Shown: positions 54,407-63,906 of the stretch, in pieces | How the letters are laid out: every line of letters begins with the position of its first letter | Position numbering within the stretch: position 1 is the stretch's first letter | Source: Actinocrispum wychmicini | Lineage (GTDB): Bacteria; Actinomycetota; Actinomycetes; Mycobacteriales; Pseudonocardiaceae | Assembly: GCF_004345645.1 (NCBI RefSeq) | Contig: NZ_SLWS01000002.1 | Location: forward strand, 1,054,001 to 1,118,000 | DNA: 64,000 nt | Reading direction: 5' to 3' | The notes under the pieces: model-generated | Seen by the model: only the letters and a program-made list of their open reading frames with translations | What the model was told of the DNA's origin: nothing | The model's database searches: none | Made by a program: the position numbers and the translations under genes

Positions 54407-56050
54407 CGGTCCACCGCCGAGCTTGTCGGCGTTGTCGAGATGGTCGCGTAGGCCGAGAAGTTCCAGGCGCTGCAACGTCAACGGTACGTTTCCCGCACGC
54501 CAGAGCCGGTCGTGGAAGGCACGCAGGTCGAAGTCCGGGCCGTGGTGCTGGGTGCACGCGGTGAACAGGTCGAGGATCTGGGCACGACCGGCCAGGTAGC
54601 TCAGGCCGACCCCGGGGTTGCTGGCGTAGAGGACGGCGTCCTCCCAGGCGGTGTACTGGTCGAGGGGCACGAGTCGGGCGAGTTTGTCCGCGGCCTGGTC
54701 CAGGGTGATGGCTCCGGTGGCGAGGTCGATGTCGATCCCGGCTCGCAGGGCGCGCAGCCGCATCGAGTTCACGAGGAACAGGGCACTGTGCGGCCGGTCG
54801 TCGAACAACCCGGACAGCAGCATGAGTTCCTCGTTGTAGAAGGCGATGCCCTCGCTGGGCAACGAGTCGAAGCGGTGCCGGCGGACCGGGTCCGGGTGCT
54901 GCCAGGACAGAGCGAACTGTTGGGCGTGCACGCCTTCGTGCACGATCGACGTGCGCGGGTCGGTCGCCTTGGCCAGTTCGAAGTACGGCAGGTCGGGAGC
55001 CGGCTCGCGGACGTAACGCAGCGCGTCCTCGCCTGCCCTCGCGAGGGAGGTGGGGTCGTGCGGCACCCCCAGCCAAGCCAGGGGCGCGAGGTAGGACGGC
55101 ATTTCGACGAATCGGTAGTGCCGCAGGGTTTCCGGCTGGCTGAGCAGGTTCCGTTCGTGGTAGAAGCGGCGCATCTCCAGCTCGTCTCCATGCTGCTGGG
55201 CGACTTCGGCGGCAGCGCTCGGAAACAGCGCGTCCGGTGGTAGATCCCGATAGCGATGGCGCAGGATCGTCTCAGTCGCGACCGCCCGGTGCCATTCCTG
55301 CGCGGCCATGACGCGTAACTGTTCGACCGGATGCGGCCACAACGAGACGCCGTGCAGGAAGGACGCGAACGCCGCAGGCCCAACGGCGGTGGTCTCGGTC
55401 ACGGTGGGCGGCGTTGTCCGAAGCCATCCCCGGTAGTCGACCAGAGCCCGCGTGGCCGCCGCCGCGGCAGCCCGGAACGCCGGAACGTGCCCGGTGGGCA
55501 ACACCGCGGCCAGGCCGGCGATCACCTCGGCCATCTGGTCCTCGATGGACCCGAGCATCCGCACCGCGTACCGGGTGAACGGCCCGGCCGCGTGACCCGG
55601 CAGGTTCGCCCGCGCCTGGGCGAGGGTGCGCGGAACGCAATCGAGCAGCCGGATCACGTGCCCGGCGCGGTCGTCGTCGAACGGACGGCGGATCAGCAGG
55701 AACGTGTACAGCGGCCCCAGCGCCTGCTCAACGTAGAAGTACGGGCTGACCTGCCACGCACGCAACGACCGCAACTCCCAGCCGACCCGGGCGAGCGCAC
55801 AGCCGAGCAACCGCTGATCGACCTCCTCCGCGGTCGTTCGAGGCGGCGGGAGTTCTTTGAGCCGGTGGCTGAACCGGTCGAGCGCCGCGTGCCGCTCCGC
55901 GACAGCCTTGGCGGACCAGTCCGGTAGCCAGCCGTGTGGTCGGTCCAGGCGAACGACGTCATCGTGCGTGTCCGCCACGGTCGCCGCCCGCCACCGCCAG
56001 AACTCCGCACTCAACTCGACCAGGTCATGGGGAAGTACGGGATCGGTCAC
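54395..56050 (-). CDS. DUF885-family putative metallohydrolase
   Basis: A 551-residue cytoplasmic, mostly helical protein. A zincin-like HEGVHAQQ near residue 372 (from SIVHEGVHAQQFALSW), with the downstream helix LPSEGIAFYNEELMLLSG supplying the likely third ligand, is the DUF885 hallmark. Members are thought to be carboxypeptidase-like metalloproteases, but activity is rarely shown. It is divergent from the GntR gene with 73 bases between. Confidence 0.87.
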   Translation of the reverse strand: MTDPVLPHDLVELSAEFWRWRAATVADTHDDVVRLDRPHGWLPDWSAKAVAERHAALDRFSHRLKELPPPRTTAEEVDQRLLGCALARVGWELRSLRAWQVSPYFYVEQALGPLYTFLLIRRPFDDDRAGHVIRLLDCVPRTLAQARANLPGHAAGPFTRYAVRMLGSIEDQMAEVIAGLAAVLPTGHVPAFRAAAAAATRALVDYRGWLRTTPPTVTETTAVGPAAFASFLHGVSLWPHPVEQLRVMAAQEWHRAVATETILRHRYRDLPPDALFPSAAAEVAQQHGDELEMRRFYHERNLLSQPETLRHYRFVEMPSYLAPLAWLGVPHDPTSLARAGEDALRYVREPAPDLPYFELAKATDPRTSIVHEGVHAQQFALSWQHPDPVRRHRFDSLPSEGIAFYNEELMLLSGLFDDRPHSALFLVNSMRLRALRAGIDIDLATGAITLDQAADKLARLVPLDQYTAWEDAVLYASNPGVGLSYLAGRAQILDLFTACTQHHGPDFDLRAFHDRLWRAGNVPLTLQRLELLGLRDHLDNADKLGGGPSAR

Positions 56051-56090
56051 GGCAACCTCCGTTGCTTGTCGACGTCCATGATCCTACAAT

Positions 56091-56101
56091 TGGGTGACCC
56101 A
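56091..56101. promoter_or_regulatory. Short palindrome upstream of the GntR gene
   Basis: TGGGT-G-ACCCA, a perfect 11-base dyad between the DUF885 and GntR genes, located 22 bases before the GntR start. Its size fits a FadR-subfamily operator. Confidence 0.45.
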
Positions 56102-56123
56102 GTAGTCCAACTCAAGGTGACTC

Positions 56124-56813
56124 ATGCAGATCGACGTTTTCGGCAAGATCGCGAGCGAACGCCGCTACGAATCAGTGGTCCGGCAGGTGCTGCGCCTGAT
56201 CTCGACCGGCGAGATCTCGCCCGGCGCCCAACTGCCGCCCGAGCGTGACCTGGCCGAACGGCTCGGAGTGAGCCGCAACGTGCTGCGCGAGGCGTTCCGG
56301 GTCCTGGAGGTGCGCGGCATCGTGCACTCCCGTGCGGGCGGAGGCCGTTACGTCCGAGCCGACAACATCGCCGCCACACTGCCGGCCGATGGCGTGGTCC
56401 TGCGCATCGAGGAGGCGGTCATCGCCGACGTGCTGGAGTCGCGGGAACTGCTGGAAGTCCAAACGGCCCGGCTCGCCGCGACGCGGGCCACCGACGACGG
56501 GCGCCAAGCCGTGCTCGCGGCCTGCGAAGGTTCCGACGGCGAGTGGGCGGAGAACGTCCGGTTCCACACCGCGGTCGCCGCCGCCACCGGGAACTTCATG
56601 CTGGAACGGCTGGTCCGGCTGCAACTGGACCTGCTCGCCGACGTCCGGCAACGCGACCACTACCCGGCCCCGGGCACGGCAACGGCTTTGCTGGCCGAAC
56701 ACCAGGCCATCGCCGACGCCGTCGCCCGTGGCGACGCCGACGCAGCCGAAGCCGCGGTACGCGCGCACTTCGCGCACACCCGCGCGGTGACTCGGCAGCC
56801 CGATGAACGCTGA
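56124..56813 (+). CDS. GntR-family regulator (FadR/FCD type)
   Basis: A 229-residue regulator. The winged helix is at about 12-75 ([38 protein letters not shown]). The FCD ligand domain (about 90-215) has [18 protein letters not shown], the metal-site Asp/His pattern in [14 protein letters not shown], and [20 protein letters not shown]. It overlaps the next gene by 11 bases, so it likely regulates that FAD enzyme in response to its substrate or product. Confidence 0.93.
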   Translation: MQIDVFGKIASERRYESVVRQVLRLISTGEISPGAQLPPERDLAERLGVSRNVLREAFRVLEVRGIVHSRAGGGRYVRADNIAATLPADGVVLRIEEAVIADVLESRELLEVQTARLAATRATDDGRQAVLAACEGSDGEWAENVRFHTAVAAATGNFMLERLVRLQLDLLADVRQRDHYPAPGTATALLAEHQAIADAVARGDADAAEAAVRAHFAHTRAVTRQPDER

Positions 56814-57960
56814 CGTCGTCATCGTGGGCGGCGGGATCATCGGCTGCGCCACCGCGATCCACCTGCTACGGGCCGAGCCCACCCTGCGCGTAACCGTCGT
56901 CGAACCCGACCCCGGCTACCGGCTCGCCGCCACGCCCCGCGCGTCCGGCGGCATCCGCCAGCTCTTCTCGTTGCCGGAGAACATCGCGCTGTCCCAGTAC
57001 ACCCTCGACGTCATCGCGCACTGGACCGACTTCGCCGGCCCGGACGCGCCTGAGCTGCTGTGGCGGCCCAACGGGTACCTGTTCATCGCCGCCGAACGCG
57101 ACGCGCCCCGCCTTGCCACCGCTCTGGACACGCAGATCCGCCACGGCGTACGCGCCGAGTGGCTCGAACCCAGCGAGTTGGCCACACGCTTCCCCGTTCT
57201 CAACGTCCGCGATCTCGCCGGCGGTGTGTTCTCCGCCGACGACGGCTGGCTCGACCCGTGGGCGATGCTCCAGGGCATGCTCAACGCGGCCCAGCGACTC
57301 GGCGCGCGCCTGGTCAAGGATCGAGTCGCCGGACTGACCATGCAAGGCACCGTGGTCCGCACGGCCGACCTCGTCTCCGGGGGCCGCCTCGCCGCCGACG
57401 CGTTCGTCAACGCCGCGGGCTGCTGGGCGCCGGACCTCGCCGCGGGTGTGGGGATGCCAGTCCCTGTCGAACCCATGCGCCGGCTGGAACACCAAGTCCA
57501 CTCCCCCGCGGACATGTCCGGGTTGCCGTTCGTCAAAGACGTGCACGGGCTGGCCATCCGCCCCCAGGGCGGGGGTCTGTCGGTCGGACTCGTCGACTTC
57601 GACCACGCCGGCGGTTTCGACCTCGACGTCGACCACGGCCACTTCGACCGCGCCGTCTGGCCGGCGCTCGCCCACCGGATCCCCGCGCTCGACCAGCTCC
57701 GGCTCAAGGCCACCACGGCCGGTCTCTACGACCAGAACCGGCTGGACGGCAACATGATCATCGGCAACCACCCGGGTACGGTCGACAACCTCCACCTCGC
57801 GTGCGGCTTCTCCGGCCACGGCTTGATGCACGCCCCCGGCGTCGGCCGCGCGCTCAGCGAACTCGTCCTGTACGGCGAGTTCCGCACCATCGACCTCAGC
57901 CGGTTCACCTACCACCGCGTCGTCAACCACACGCCGTACGCCGAAACAGGAATCCGCTGA
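56803..57960 (+). CDS. FAD-dependent amino-acid/amine oxidoreductase (DAO family)
   Basis: A 385-residue flavoenzyme. The dinucleotide motif [18 protein letters not shown] is at residues 5-22. Next come the FAD contact [10 protein letters not shown] near 48, [11 protein letters not shown] in the middle and the C-terminal [15 protein letters not shown]. It resembles sarcosine/glycine oxidase-like and FOXRED1-type enzymes that oxidise a secondary or primary amine. It is co-translated with GntR, overlapping by 11 bases. Confidence 0.9.
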   Translation: MNADVVIVGGGIIGCATAIHLLRAEPTLRVTVVEPDPGYRLAATPRASGGIRQLFSLPENIALSQYTLDVIAHWTDFAGPDAPELLWRPNGYLFIAAERDAPRLATALDTQIRHGVRAEWLEPSELATRFPVLNVRDLAGGVFSADDGWLDPWAMLQGMLNAAQRLGARLVKDRVAGLTMQGTVVRTADLVSGGRLAADAFVNAAGCWAPDLAAGVGMPVPVEPMRRLEHQVHSPADMSGLPFVKDVHGLAIRPQGGGLSVGLVDFDHAGGFDLDVDHGHFDRAVWPALAHRIPALDQLRLKATTAGLYDQNRLDGNMIIGNHPGTVDNLHLACGFSGHGLMHAPGVGRALSELVLYGEFRTIDLSRFTYHRVVNHTPYAETGIR

Positions 57961-57969
57961 ACCGCCTGG

Positions 57970-58446
57970 TCACTGACCTTCGGTGAGCCGTCCCATCAGA
58001 ACGGCGAGCGCTTGGTCGAGCCCCTGACCGAGGTCGGGACCCAGCCGGGCGGCCAGGGCCGCGTCCAGGGTGGCCGCGAAGTCCGCGGTCTTGCCGAGTA
58101 CGGCCTTTCCTTGCGCGGTAAGGGAAAGAACGTGCTTGCGCCGGTTCTCCGGGTCGCGGCGGCGGACAATGAGATCGCTTTGTTCCAGGTGGTCGGCGAT
58201 CCGGACGATCATGCTGGGGCTGACGCGCATGAGCCGCGCCACATCGTCCTGGGTCCTGGCCAGTCCCTGCTCGATGACCGTGAGCATGCCGACATGTTTC
58301 GGCGTCAGCCCAGCGGCCTGCAGGTGTTCGGCGAAGTCGCTCGCCAGGTGAATCCCGAGGACGGTGAGCCGGAACGCCGGCGACTCGTACAGAGGTCGCC
58401 TGTTGCCAGGGGTGGGTGCCACGTCGATACTGTAGCCTGAGTTCAT
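57970..58446 (-). CDS. MarR-family regulator
   Basis: A 158-residue winged-helix dimer. The recognition region is ARTQDDVARLMRVSPSMIVRI and the wing DLIVRRRDPENRRKHVLSLT. ATG 58444-58446 lies within a perfect dyad, so the protein probably represses its own gene. It is divergent from a small membrane protein, the usual MarR layout. The long frame upstream to 59625 is the antisense of the BTAD gene. Confidence 0.92.
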   Translation of the reverse strand: MNSGYSIDVAPTPGNRRPLYESPAFRLTVLGIHLASDFAEHLQAAGLTPKHVGMLTVIEQGLARTQDDVARLMRVSPSMIVRIADHLEQSDLIVRRRDPENRRKHVLSLTAQGKAVLGKTADFAATLDAALAARLGPDLGQGLDQALAVLMGRLTEGQ

Positions 58447-58468
58447 AGTGAACTTAGTCAACAGTTGA
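58440..58468. promoter_or_regulatory. MarR operator candidates
   Basis: AGTTCA-TAG-TGAACT (58440-58454) is a perfect dyad that includes the MarR start codon. TCAAC-A-GTTGA (58458-58468) is a second perfect dyad beside it. They lie between the MarR gene and the divergent membrane-protein gene and could regulate both. Confidence 0.6.
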
Positions 58469-58488
58469 GACCTGAAAGAGTGACGCGA

Positions 58489-58833
58489 ATGATCGCACTG
58501 CTGGTGGTCAACGCCGTCTTCGCGGCGGTCAGTGTCGGATTCGCCGTGATGGCGGTCGCCCGACCGGCGACACTCAGCCGCTCCCCCACGGCGACGAGCG
58601 GGGAACGGTTCTACGCGTGGATGTACGCGATAAGGGCAGTCCCTCTCGGCGTGGTCGCCGCGATCCTCCCGGCGACCTCGCCAGGCCCCGCCACCATGGT
58701 CGTTCTGATCGCGGCCGCCGTGGTGCAGCTGGCCGACGCCGGCATCGGCGTCTCCCGACGTGAATGGGGCATGGTGGCCGGCGCCACAGCGGCGGCCATC
58801 GTCCACATGATCACCGCCGTCGCCATCCGGTGA
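58489..58833 (+). CDS. Small four-helix membrane protein
   Basis: A 114-residue protein made of about four hydrophobic helices with short loops (IALLVVNAVFAAVSVGFAVM; AIVHMITAVAIR). It is similar in size to DUF4267-type proteins, but the family call is uncertain. ATG 58489 with GAAAGAG eight bases upstream is chosen over the TTG at 58465. It is divergent from, and probably controlled by, the MarR gene. Confidence 0.7.
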   Translation: MIALLVVNAVFAAVSVGFAVMAVARPATLSRSPTATSGERFYAWMYAIRAVPLGVVAAILPATSPGPATMVVLIAAAVVQLADAGIGVSRREWGMVAGATAAAIVHMITAVAIR

Positions 58834-58873
58834 CCCACAGTGGGCTCCTGCTGTCCATGGCAGGATCAGGCGG

Positions 58874-61800
58874 GTGCAGATCGCGATGCTGGGACCATTC
58901 GAGGTTCGGACGGACGACGGCGCCCTAGCCGACGTGCCGGGCGCGCGGCTGCGCGGGCTGTTGGTCGCCCTCGCGCTCAGACCAGGTCGCGTAGTCCCGA
59001 AGGCGACACTCGTCGACTGGATCTGGGGTGAGTACCCGCCCGCCGACGCGGCGAACGCCTTGCAACGCTTGGTTTCCCGACTGCGGAAGGTGCTGCCGGA
59101 AGGAGCGGTCGAGGGGCAGCCGGACGGATACCGGCTGGCCGTGGCACCCGACGCGGTGGACGCGGTGCGGTTCGAACGCCTCGGCAGCCAGGCCCGTAAC
59201 GACGAGGATCCGCGGCGGATCCGGCTGCTGCGAGAGGCGCTCGCGTTGTGGCGCGGTGCGGCGATGCAGGACGTCGGTTTGCAGGACAGTGGGGCGTTCG
59301 ACGCGGCGGTCGCCCGGCTTGAGGCCCTCCGCCTGACCGCCATGGAGGACCGGTACGACGCGGAGGTCAGCCTCGGCCACGGTGCGGAGCTGGTCACCGA
59401 ACTGACCGACCTGGTGGCCGCGCATCCGGTACGGGAACGGCTTGTCGCCGCGCTGATGAGCGCCCTCGCCGCGACCGGACGCGACACCGAGGCGCTGCTC
59501 GTGTACCAGCGCACAAGAGAAGCCCTGGCCGACGCGCTGGGCGTCGACCCCTCACCGGAGCTGTCCGCGTTGCACGTCGCGCTGCTGCGGGGCGAGTTGG
59601 GCCGGGAGGAGAACCGGAAGACCAACCTGCGGGCCGAGCTGACCAGCTACATCGGCAAGGACGCCGACATCGCCGCGGTCCGCGAACTCATCGCCGAACA
59701 CCGGCTCACCACCCTGATCGGGCCGGGCGGCTCGGGGAAGACCAGGTTGGCCACGGAAACCGCGCGCCTGCTGCTCGGCGACCTGCCGGACGGGGTCTGG
59801 CTGGTGGAGCTGGCGGCCATCAGCGCCGACGGCGACGTTCCACAAGCGACGCTCACCGCGCTCGGCCTGCGGGACGCTCTGCTCGGCGAGGCAGCGAACG
59901 CGGAGCCGACCGACCGGCTCATCGCCGCGATCCGCGAGCGGGACGCGCTGCTGATCCTGGACAACTGTGAACACGTGATCGAGTCGGCGGCGGCGTTCGC
60001 CCACCGGCTGCTCGGCGAGTGCCGGCGGCTGCGGATCCTGGCGACGAGCCGGGAACCACTCGGCATCACCGGTGAGGCGCTGTGGCAGGTCGTGCCGTTG
60101 GCCTTGCCGGACAGGCACGCCGGTCCCGGCGAGATCGAGTCCTCGCCGGCCGTCCGGTTGCTGCGCGACCGTGCGGCCGCGGTGCGCAAGGATCTCGAGG
60201 TCGACGCCGACACGTTGGCGACGATGGTGCGCGTCTGCCGGGCGCTGGACGGGATGCCGCTGGCGATCGAACTGGCCGCGGCCAGGTTGCGGACCATGTC
60301 CATCGACCAGCTCGCTAACCGGCTGGACGACCGGTTCCGCCTGCTGACCGGCGGGAGTCGGACCGCGTTGCCCCGGCACCGAACGCTGCGGGCGATGGTC
60401 GACTGGAGCTGGGAGTTGCTGACCGACGCCGAACGGATCGTCCTGCGCAGGCTCTCGGTGTTCTCGGGCGGGGCGAGCCTGGACGCGGCCGAGCGGGTCT
60501 GTGCCGAAGACACCCTCCAGCAGGACCACGTGCTCGAGTTGCTCACCGCGTTGACCGAGAAGTCGCTGCTCGTCGCCGCGGGTGACAGCGCACCGCGCTA
60601 CCGGATGCTCGGCACGATCAAGGAGTACGCCAGGGACCGGCTCACCGAGGCCGGCGAGTCGGACCTGGCACGCCAAGCACATCTCGCCTACTTCACCGGA
60701 CTCGCCGAGGAGGCGGACCCGGAGCTGCGCCGCGCCGATCAGATGAAATGGCTCGCCCTGCTTGACGCCGAGCACGACAACATCAGTTCCGCGATGCGTG
60801 GCGCGCTCGCGGCCGGCGATGCGCAGGCGGCGATGCGACTCGGGGCGGGCGCCGGCTGGTACTGGTGGTTCAGCGGGCGCAGGGCCGAAGGCACCGAGCT
60901 GATCACGGCGGCCATCAACACCCCGGGCGAGGTGGACGACGACATCCGGGCCACCGTGTACGGGCTCGCCGTGACGTTCGCCAGCGCCGGGCGGATCGGC
61001 GACCAGGCGCAGGTGGAGGAGTGGATCCACGAGGCGTACCGGATCGCCGAGCGCAGCCAGTCCCCCAGTCCGGTGATGGCCGCGGTCACCCCGCTGGAAC
61101 GGATGCTGCAGGGATCGGACGCTTTCCAGCACGCGTGGGAACCGTTGCTGGACAACGAAGACCCCTGGGTACGCGCACTTGCCCGGCTGCACACCGGCAA
61201 GGCTCGGGTCATGCTCGGCCTCCCCGGGCGGGACGCGGACGCGTACTTCGAGACGGCGCTCACCGAGTTCCGGGCACTCGGCGAACGGTTCGGGATCTCG
61301 TTCGCCCTGACCGAGCTGGCGGACCGGATCGCCACGCGGGGCGAGTTCGCCAGTGCCTGCGAGTACTACGAACAGGCGATCGAGGTGGTGACCGAGGTCG
61401 GTGCCGTCGACGACGTCATCCGGATGCGGTCGCGACAGGCTCAGCTGTACTGGCTGCTCGGTGACGAGGCCGCCAGCGAGGCCGCGATGGCCGAAGCGGA
61501 ACGGCAGGCCGAGCGGGTCACCTGGCAGGAGGCGTTGGCGGACCTGGCCCTGTCGAAGGCGGAACTCGGCCGCTGGCAGGGCGACGCCGAGGAGGTCCGC
61601 CGGCAACTCGATCTCGCCACGACCCTGCTGGGCGACAAGGCGGCGAACCTCCGCACGATTTCGCACGACCTGCTGAGCTACTTCGCCGACGATATCGACG
61701 AGGCCCGTGAGCACCACGCCGCCGCCTACCAGGCAGTGGCCGACTCGGGGTACGCACCCTTGATCGCGCAGGTACTCGTCGGGATCGCGGACCTGGCACT

Positions 61801-62005
61801 GCGGCGCGACCAGTACGAGCAGGCCGCGCGGCTGCTCGCGGCGAGCACCGGCGTGCGCGGACTGCGGGACCGGTCCAACCCGGACGTGGCCCGGATCGAG
61901 CAGGCGGCACGAAGTCGCCTCGGTGACACGCGGTTCACCGAGGCGACTCAGGAGGGGACGAAGGCCAGCTGGCGTGACCTGGTCGCGGTCACGCTCGCTT
62001 CTTGA
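58874..62005 (+). CDS. BTAD/AfsR-type (SARP-like) transcriptional activator
   Basis: A 1043-residue regulator. The OmpR-like winged helix is at about 5-95 (ARLRGLLVALALRPGRVVPKA; NALQRLVSRLRKVLP). The bacterial transcription activation domain is at about 100-245. A STAND-type ATPase follows, with Walker A GPGGSGKTRLA near residue 283 and Walker B LLILDNCEH near 358. A TPR-like C-terminal half completes it. SARP proteins bind heptamer direct repeats at 11-base pitch. Exactly such arrays lie between the exporter and P450 genes just downstream. It starts at GTG 58874. It converges on drrB-like gene 61989-62738 with a 17-base overlap. Confidence 0.93.
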   Translation: MQIAMLGPFEVRTDDGALADVPGARLRGLLVALALRPGRVVPKATLVDWIWGEYPPADAANALQRLVSRLRKVLPEGAVEGQPDGYRLAVAPDAVDAVRFERLGSQARNDEDPRRIRLLREALALWRGAAMQDVGLQDSGAFDAAVARLEALRLTAMEDRYDAEVSLGHGAELVTELTDLVAAHPVRERLVAALMSALAATGRDTEALLVYQRTREALADALGVDPSPELSALHVALLRGELGREENRKTNLRAELTSYIGKDADIAAVRELIAEHRLTTLIGPGGSGKTRLATETARLLLGDLPDGVWLVELAAISADGDVPQATLTALGLRDALLGEAANAEPTDRLIAAIRERDALLILDNCEHVIESAAAFAHRLLGECRRLRILATSREPLGITGEALWQVVPLALPDRHAGPGEIESSPAVRLLRDRAAAVRKDLEVDADTLATMVRVCRALDGMPLAIELAAARLRTMSIDQLANRLDDRFRLLTGGSRTALPRHRTLRAMVDWSWELLTDAERIVLRRLSVFSGGASLDAAERVCAEDTLQQDHVLELLTALTEKSLLVAAGDSAPRYRMLGTIKEYARDRLTEAGESDLARQAHLAYFTGLAEEADPELRRADQMKWLALLDAEHDNISSAMRGALAAGDAQAAMRLGAGAGWYWWFSGRRAEGTELITAAINTPGEVDDDIRATVYGLAVTFASAGRIGDQAQVEEWIHEAYRIAERSQSPSPVMAAVTPLERMLQGSDAFQHAWEPLLDNEDPWVRALARLHTGKARVMLGLPGRDADAYFETALTEFRALGERFGISFALTELADRIATRGEFASACEYYEQAIEVVTEVGAVDDVIRMRSRQAQLYWLLGDEAASEAAMAEAERQAERVTWQEALADLALSKAELGRWQGDAEEVRRQLDLATTLLGDKAANLRTISHDLLSYFADDIDEAREHHAAAYQAVADSGYAPLIAQVLVGIADLALRRDQYEQAARLLAASTGVRGLRDRSNPDVARIEQAARSRLGDTRFTEATQEGTKASWRDLVAVTLAS

Positions 62006-62738
62006 AGGTGGACCGCGCCCACAGGTACCCGACGACAGCGATCCCGACGCACCAGGCGATGGCCGCGATCGCGGTGCCGGCGGACGGTGTGCCGTTGAGC
62101 AGCCCACGCATGGTCTCGATGATCGGCGTGAACGGCTGGTACTCCGCGAACTGCTTCAGGCCCGGCCCCATCTTCTCGGCCGGCACGATCGCGCTGCTGA
62201 AGAACGGCAGCATGATCAGCGGCACGGCGCCAAGACCCGCGGTTTCCGGGGACTTCGCCGCCAGTCCCAAGGCGACCGTGAGCCAGCCGGCGGCGAAACC
62301 GAGCAGCAGGACCATGCCGACCACGCCGAGCCAGTCGAGGAAACTCGCCGACGGGCTGAATCCCAGCAGGAAAGCGACCCCGATGAGCGCCGCGATGGCG
62401 ACCACATTGGTCAGCAGGCTGGCGATGACGTGACCGGTCAGCACCGCGCCACGGGAAACGTCCATCACCTTGAACCGGTTGATGATGCCCTTCAGCATGT
62501 CGGAATTCACCGATGTGGCGGTGGCACTGAGCCCGTAGCAGACGGCCAACAACATCAGCCCTGGCGTCGCGTAGTCGATATAGTCGACACCGACGTTGAA
62601 CGCGTCACCCATCATGTACACGAACATCAGCATGATCACGATCGGCATCAGGACCGCGTTGAACACCGAGGTCGGATTCCGGGCGATGTGTTTGAAATCG
62701 CGACGCAACATGACCATCGAGTGGGATTTGGCGCTCAT
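61989..62738 (-). CDS. ABC-2 type exporter permease (DrrB-like)
   Basis: A 249-residue inner-membrane protein with six hydrophobic helices and the ABC-2 pattern of daunorubicin-type exporters (RNPTSVFNAVLMPIVIMLMF; LGAVPLIMLPFFSSAIVP; YQPFTPIIETMRGLL). It forms the pore for the ATPase encoded ahead of it. ATG 62736-62738 overlaps the ATPase stop as ATGA. The upstream extension to 63149 is out-of-frame reading of the ATPase gene. Confidence 0.93.
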   Translation of the reverse strand: MSAKSHSMVMLRRDFKHIARNPTSVFNAVLMPIVIMLMFVYMMGDAFNVGVDYIDYATPGLMLLAVCYGLSATATSVNSDMLKGIINRFKVMDVSRGAVLTGHVIASLLTNVVAIAALIGVAFLLGFSPSASFLDWLGVVGMVLLLGFAAGWLTVALGLAAKSPETAGLGAVPLIMLPFFSSAIVPAEKMGPGLKQFAEYQPFTPIIETMRGLLNGTPSAGTAIAAIAWCVGIAVVGYLWARSTFKKRA

Positions 62739-63673
62739 TTCGCAACCTCCGTGCTGTGGCCCGTCAGGGCGAGGAAAACGTCGTCGAGGTCCGGCGTGTG
62801 CACGGAGAACTCCTCGGCGTCGATCGAGTACTCGTCGAGACGGTCCAGCAGACCCCGCATCGCTTTCGTGCCGCCGTCGCTGGGCACCCGCAAGGTCAGT
62901 GCCTCGTCGTCCCGGGTGGAGCCGGGCAGGACCCGCGCGGCCGCCTCGAGTTCGGTCATGCTGGTGAACCGAAACCGCACGTGGCTGCCTGGGACCTGGC
63001 GCTTGAGCTCGCTGGACGTGCCCTCGGCGACCAGGCGGCCCTGGTCGAGCACGGCGATCCGGTCGGCGAGCTGATCGGCTTCGTCGAGGTACTGGGTGGT
63101 GAGGAAGACGGTGACGCCGTCGGCCACCAACCCGCGGACGATCTCCCACATCGTGCGGCGGCTGCGCGGATCCAGTCCGGTCGTCGGCTCGTCCAGGAAA
63201 ATGATCTGCGGGTTGCCGACCAGCGTCATCGCCAGATCCAGCTTCCGGCGCATACCGCCGGAATAGGTCGACGCCTGTTTCTGCGCCGACTCCACCAGAT
63301 CGAACCGCGCCAGCAATTCCTTGGCAATCCGCTTGCCATCGCTTGAACCACCACGCTGGAGATCCACCATCAACTGCAGGTTCTCCTGGCCGGTCAACAG
63401 CTCGTCCACGGCCGCGAACTGACCGGTGACCCCGATCACCGACCGGATCGCCTTGGCGTCGGTCGCGATATCGTGCCCGGCAACCCGAACTGTGCCACTG
63501 TCGGCCTTCATCAACGTGGTCAGCACGTTCACCGTTGTCGTCTTACCCGCACCGTTCGGACCGAGCAGGGAGAAAACGGTGCCCGCCTGAACATCCAGGT
63601 CGATGCCATCGAGCACAATCTTGTCCCCATAAGCCTTCCGCAGCCCGGAAACCGTGATCGCTGAATTTCTCAT
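62735..63673 (-). CDS. ABC exporter ATPase (DrrA-like)
   Basis: A 312-residue ATPase. Walker A GPNGAGKTTT is near residue 40, the Q-loop region is GVTGQFAAVDELLTG, the signature YSGGMRRKLDLA is near 140, Walker B IIFLDEPTTGLD near 160, and there is a DrrA-type C-terminal extension ending LDDVFLALTG. With the DrrB-like permease it should export a lipophilic drug or metabolite. ATG 63671-63673 lies six bases after a GATGGT element, which implies a leaderless or nearly leaderless message. It is divergent from a P450 gene. Confidence 0.94.
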   Translation of the reverse strand: MRNSAITVSGLRKAYGDKIVLDGIDLDVQAGTVFSLLGPNGAGKTTTVNVLTTLMKADSGTVRVAGHDIATDAKAIRSVIGVTGQFAAVDELLTGQENLQLMVDLQRGGSSDGKRIAKELLARFDLVESAQKQASTYSGGMRRKLDLAMTLVGNPQIIFLDEPTTGLDPRSRRTMWEIVRGLVADGVTVFLTTQYLDEADQLADRIAVLDQGRLVAEGTSSELKRQVPGSHVRFRFTSMTELEAAARVLPGSTRDDEALTLRVPSDGGTKAMRGLLDRLDEYSIDAEEFSVHTPDLDDVFLALTGHSTEVAK

Positions 63674-63695
63674 GCCACCACCATCGCGGCTGTCC

Positions 63696-63736
63696 CTGTC
63701 ACGGTCCTGACGCGCCCCTGACACACCCCCTGACAC
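63696..63736 (-). promoter_or_regulatory. SARP-type heptamer array facing the DrrAB operon
   Basis: Read on the minus strand, the array is GTGTCAG-N5-GTGTCAG-N4-GCGTCAG-N4-GTGACAG. On the plus strand the unit starts are at 63696, 63707, 63718 and 63730, that is pitches of 11, 11 and 12. The last unit is followed by exactly 10 bases and GATGGTGG, then the ATG of the DrrA-like gene. Regular 11-base heptamers next to the -10 region are the hallmark of SARP activator sites. Confidence 0.8.
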
Positions 63737-63829
63737 ACGTTGCACCAGGTCAGAGGCCTGCGCGGGCACCGGCGACAGCCTGGTCGACCAGCGCCCACCC
63801 CCGCCTGTGGGCGGTAACCGGCGTGGTCC

Positions 63830-63858
63830 GTGTCAGAGCCATGTCAGGCGCGTGTCCG
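63830..63858 (+). promoter_or_regulatory. SARP-type heptamer array facing the P450 gene
   Basis: GTGTCAG (63830), ATGTCAG (63841) and GTGTCCG (63852) at exact 11-base pitch, followed after 10 bases by GATGGTGG (63869-63876). It is the same element, spacing and downstream box as the array facing the exporter, but pointing the other way. The 94 bases between the arrays show nothing further. Confidence 0.8.
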
Positions 63859-63906
63859 GCCCGTCGGCGATGGTGGCCACAACAACCACCACGAGAGGAC
63901 ATCCGA

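Noticed and set aside
59552..62107. An 851-codon minus-strand frame opposite the BTAD regulator
   Set aside because: Low-complexity antisense product, no domain, and it overlaps a protein with intact Walker and winged-helix motifs.
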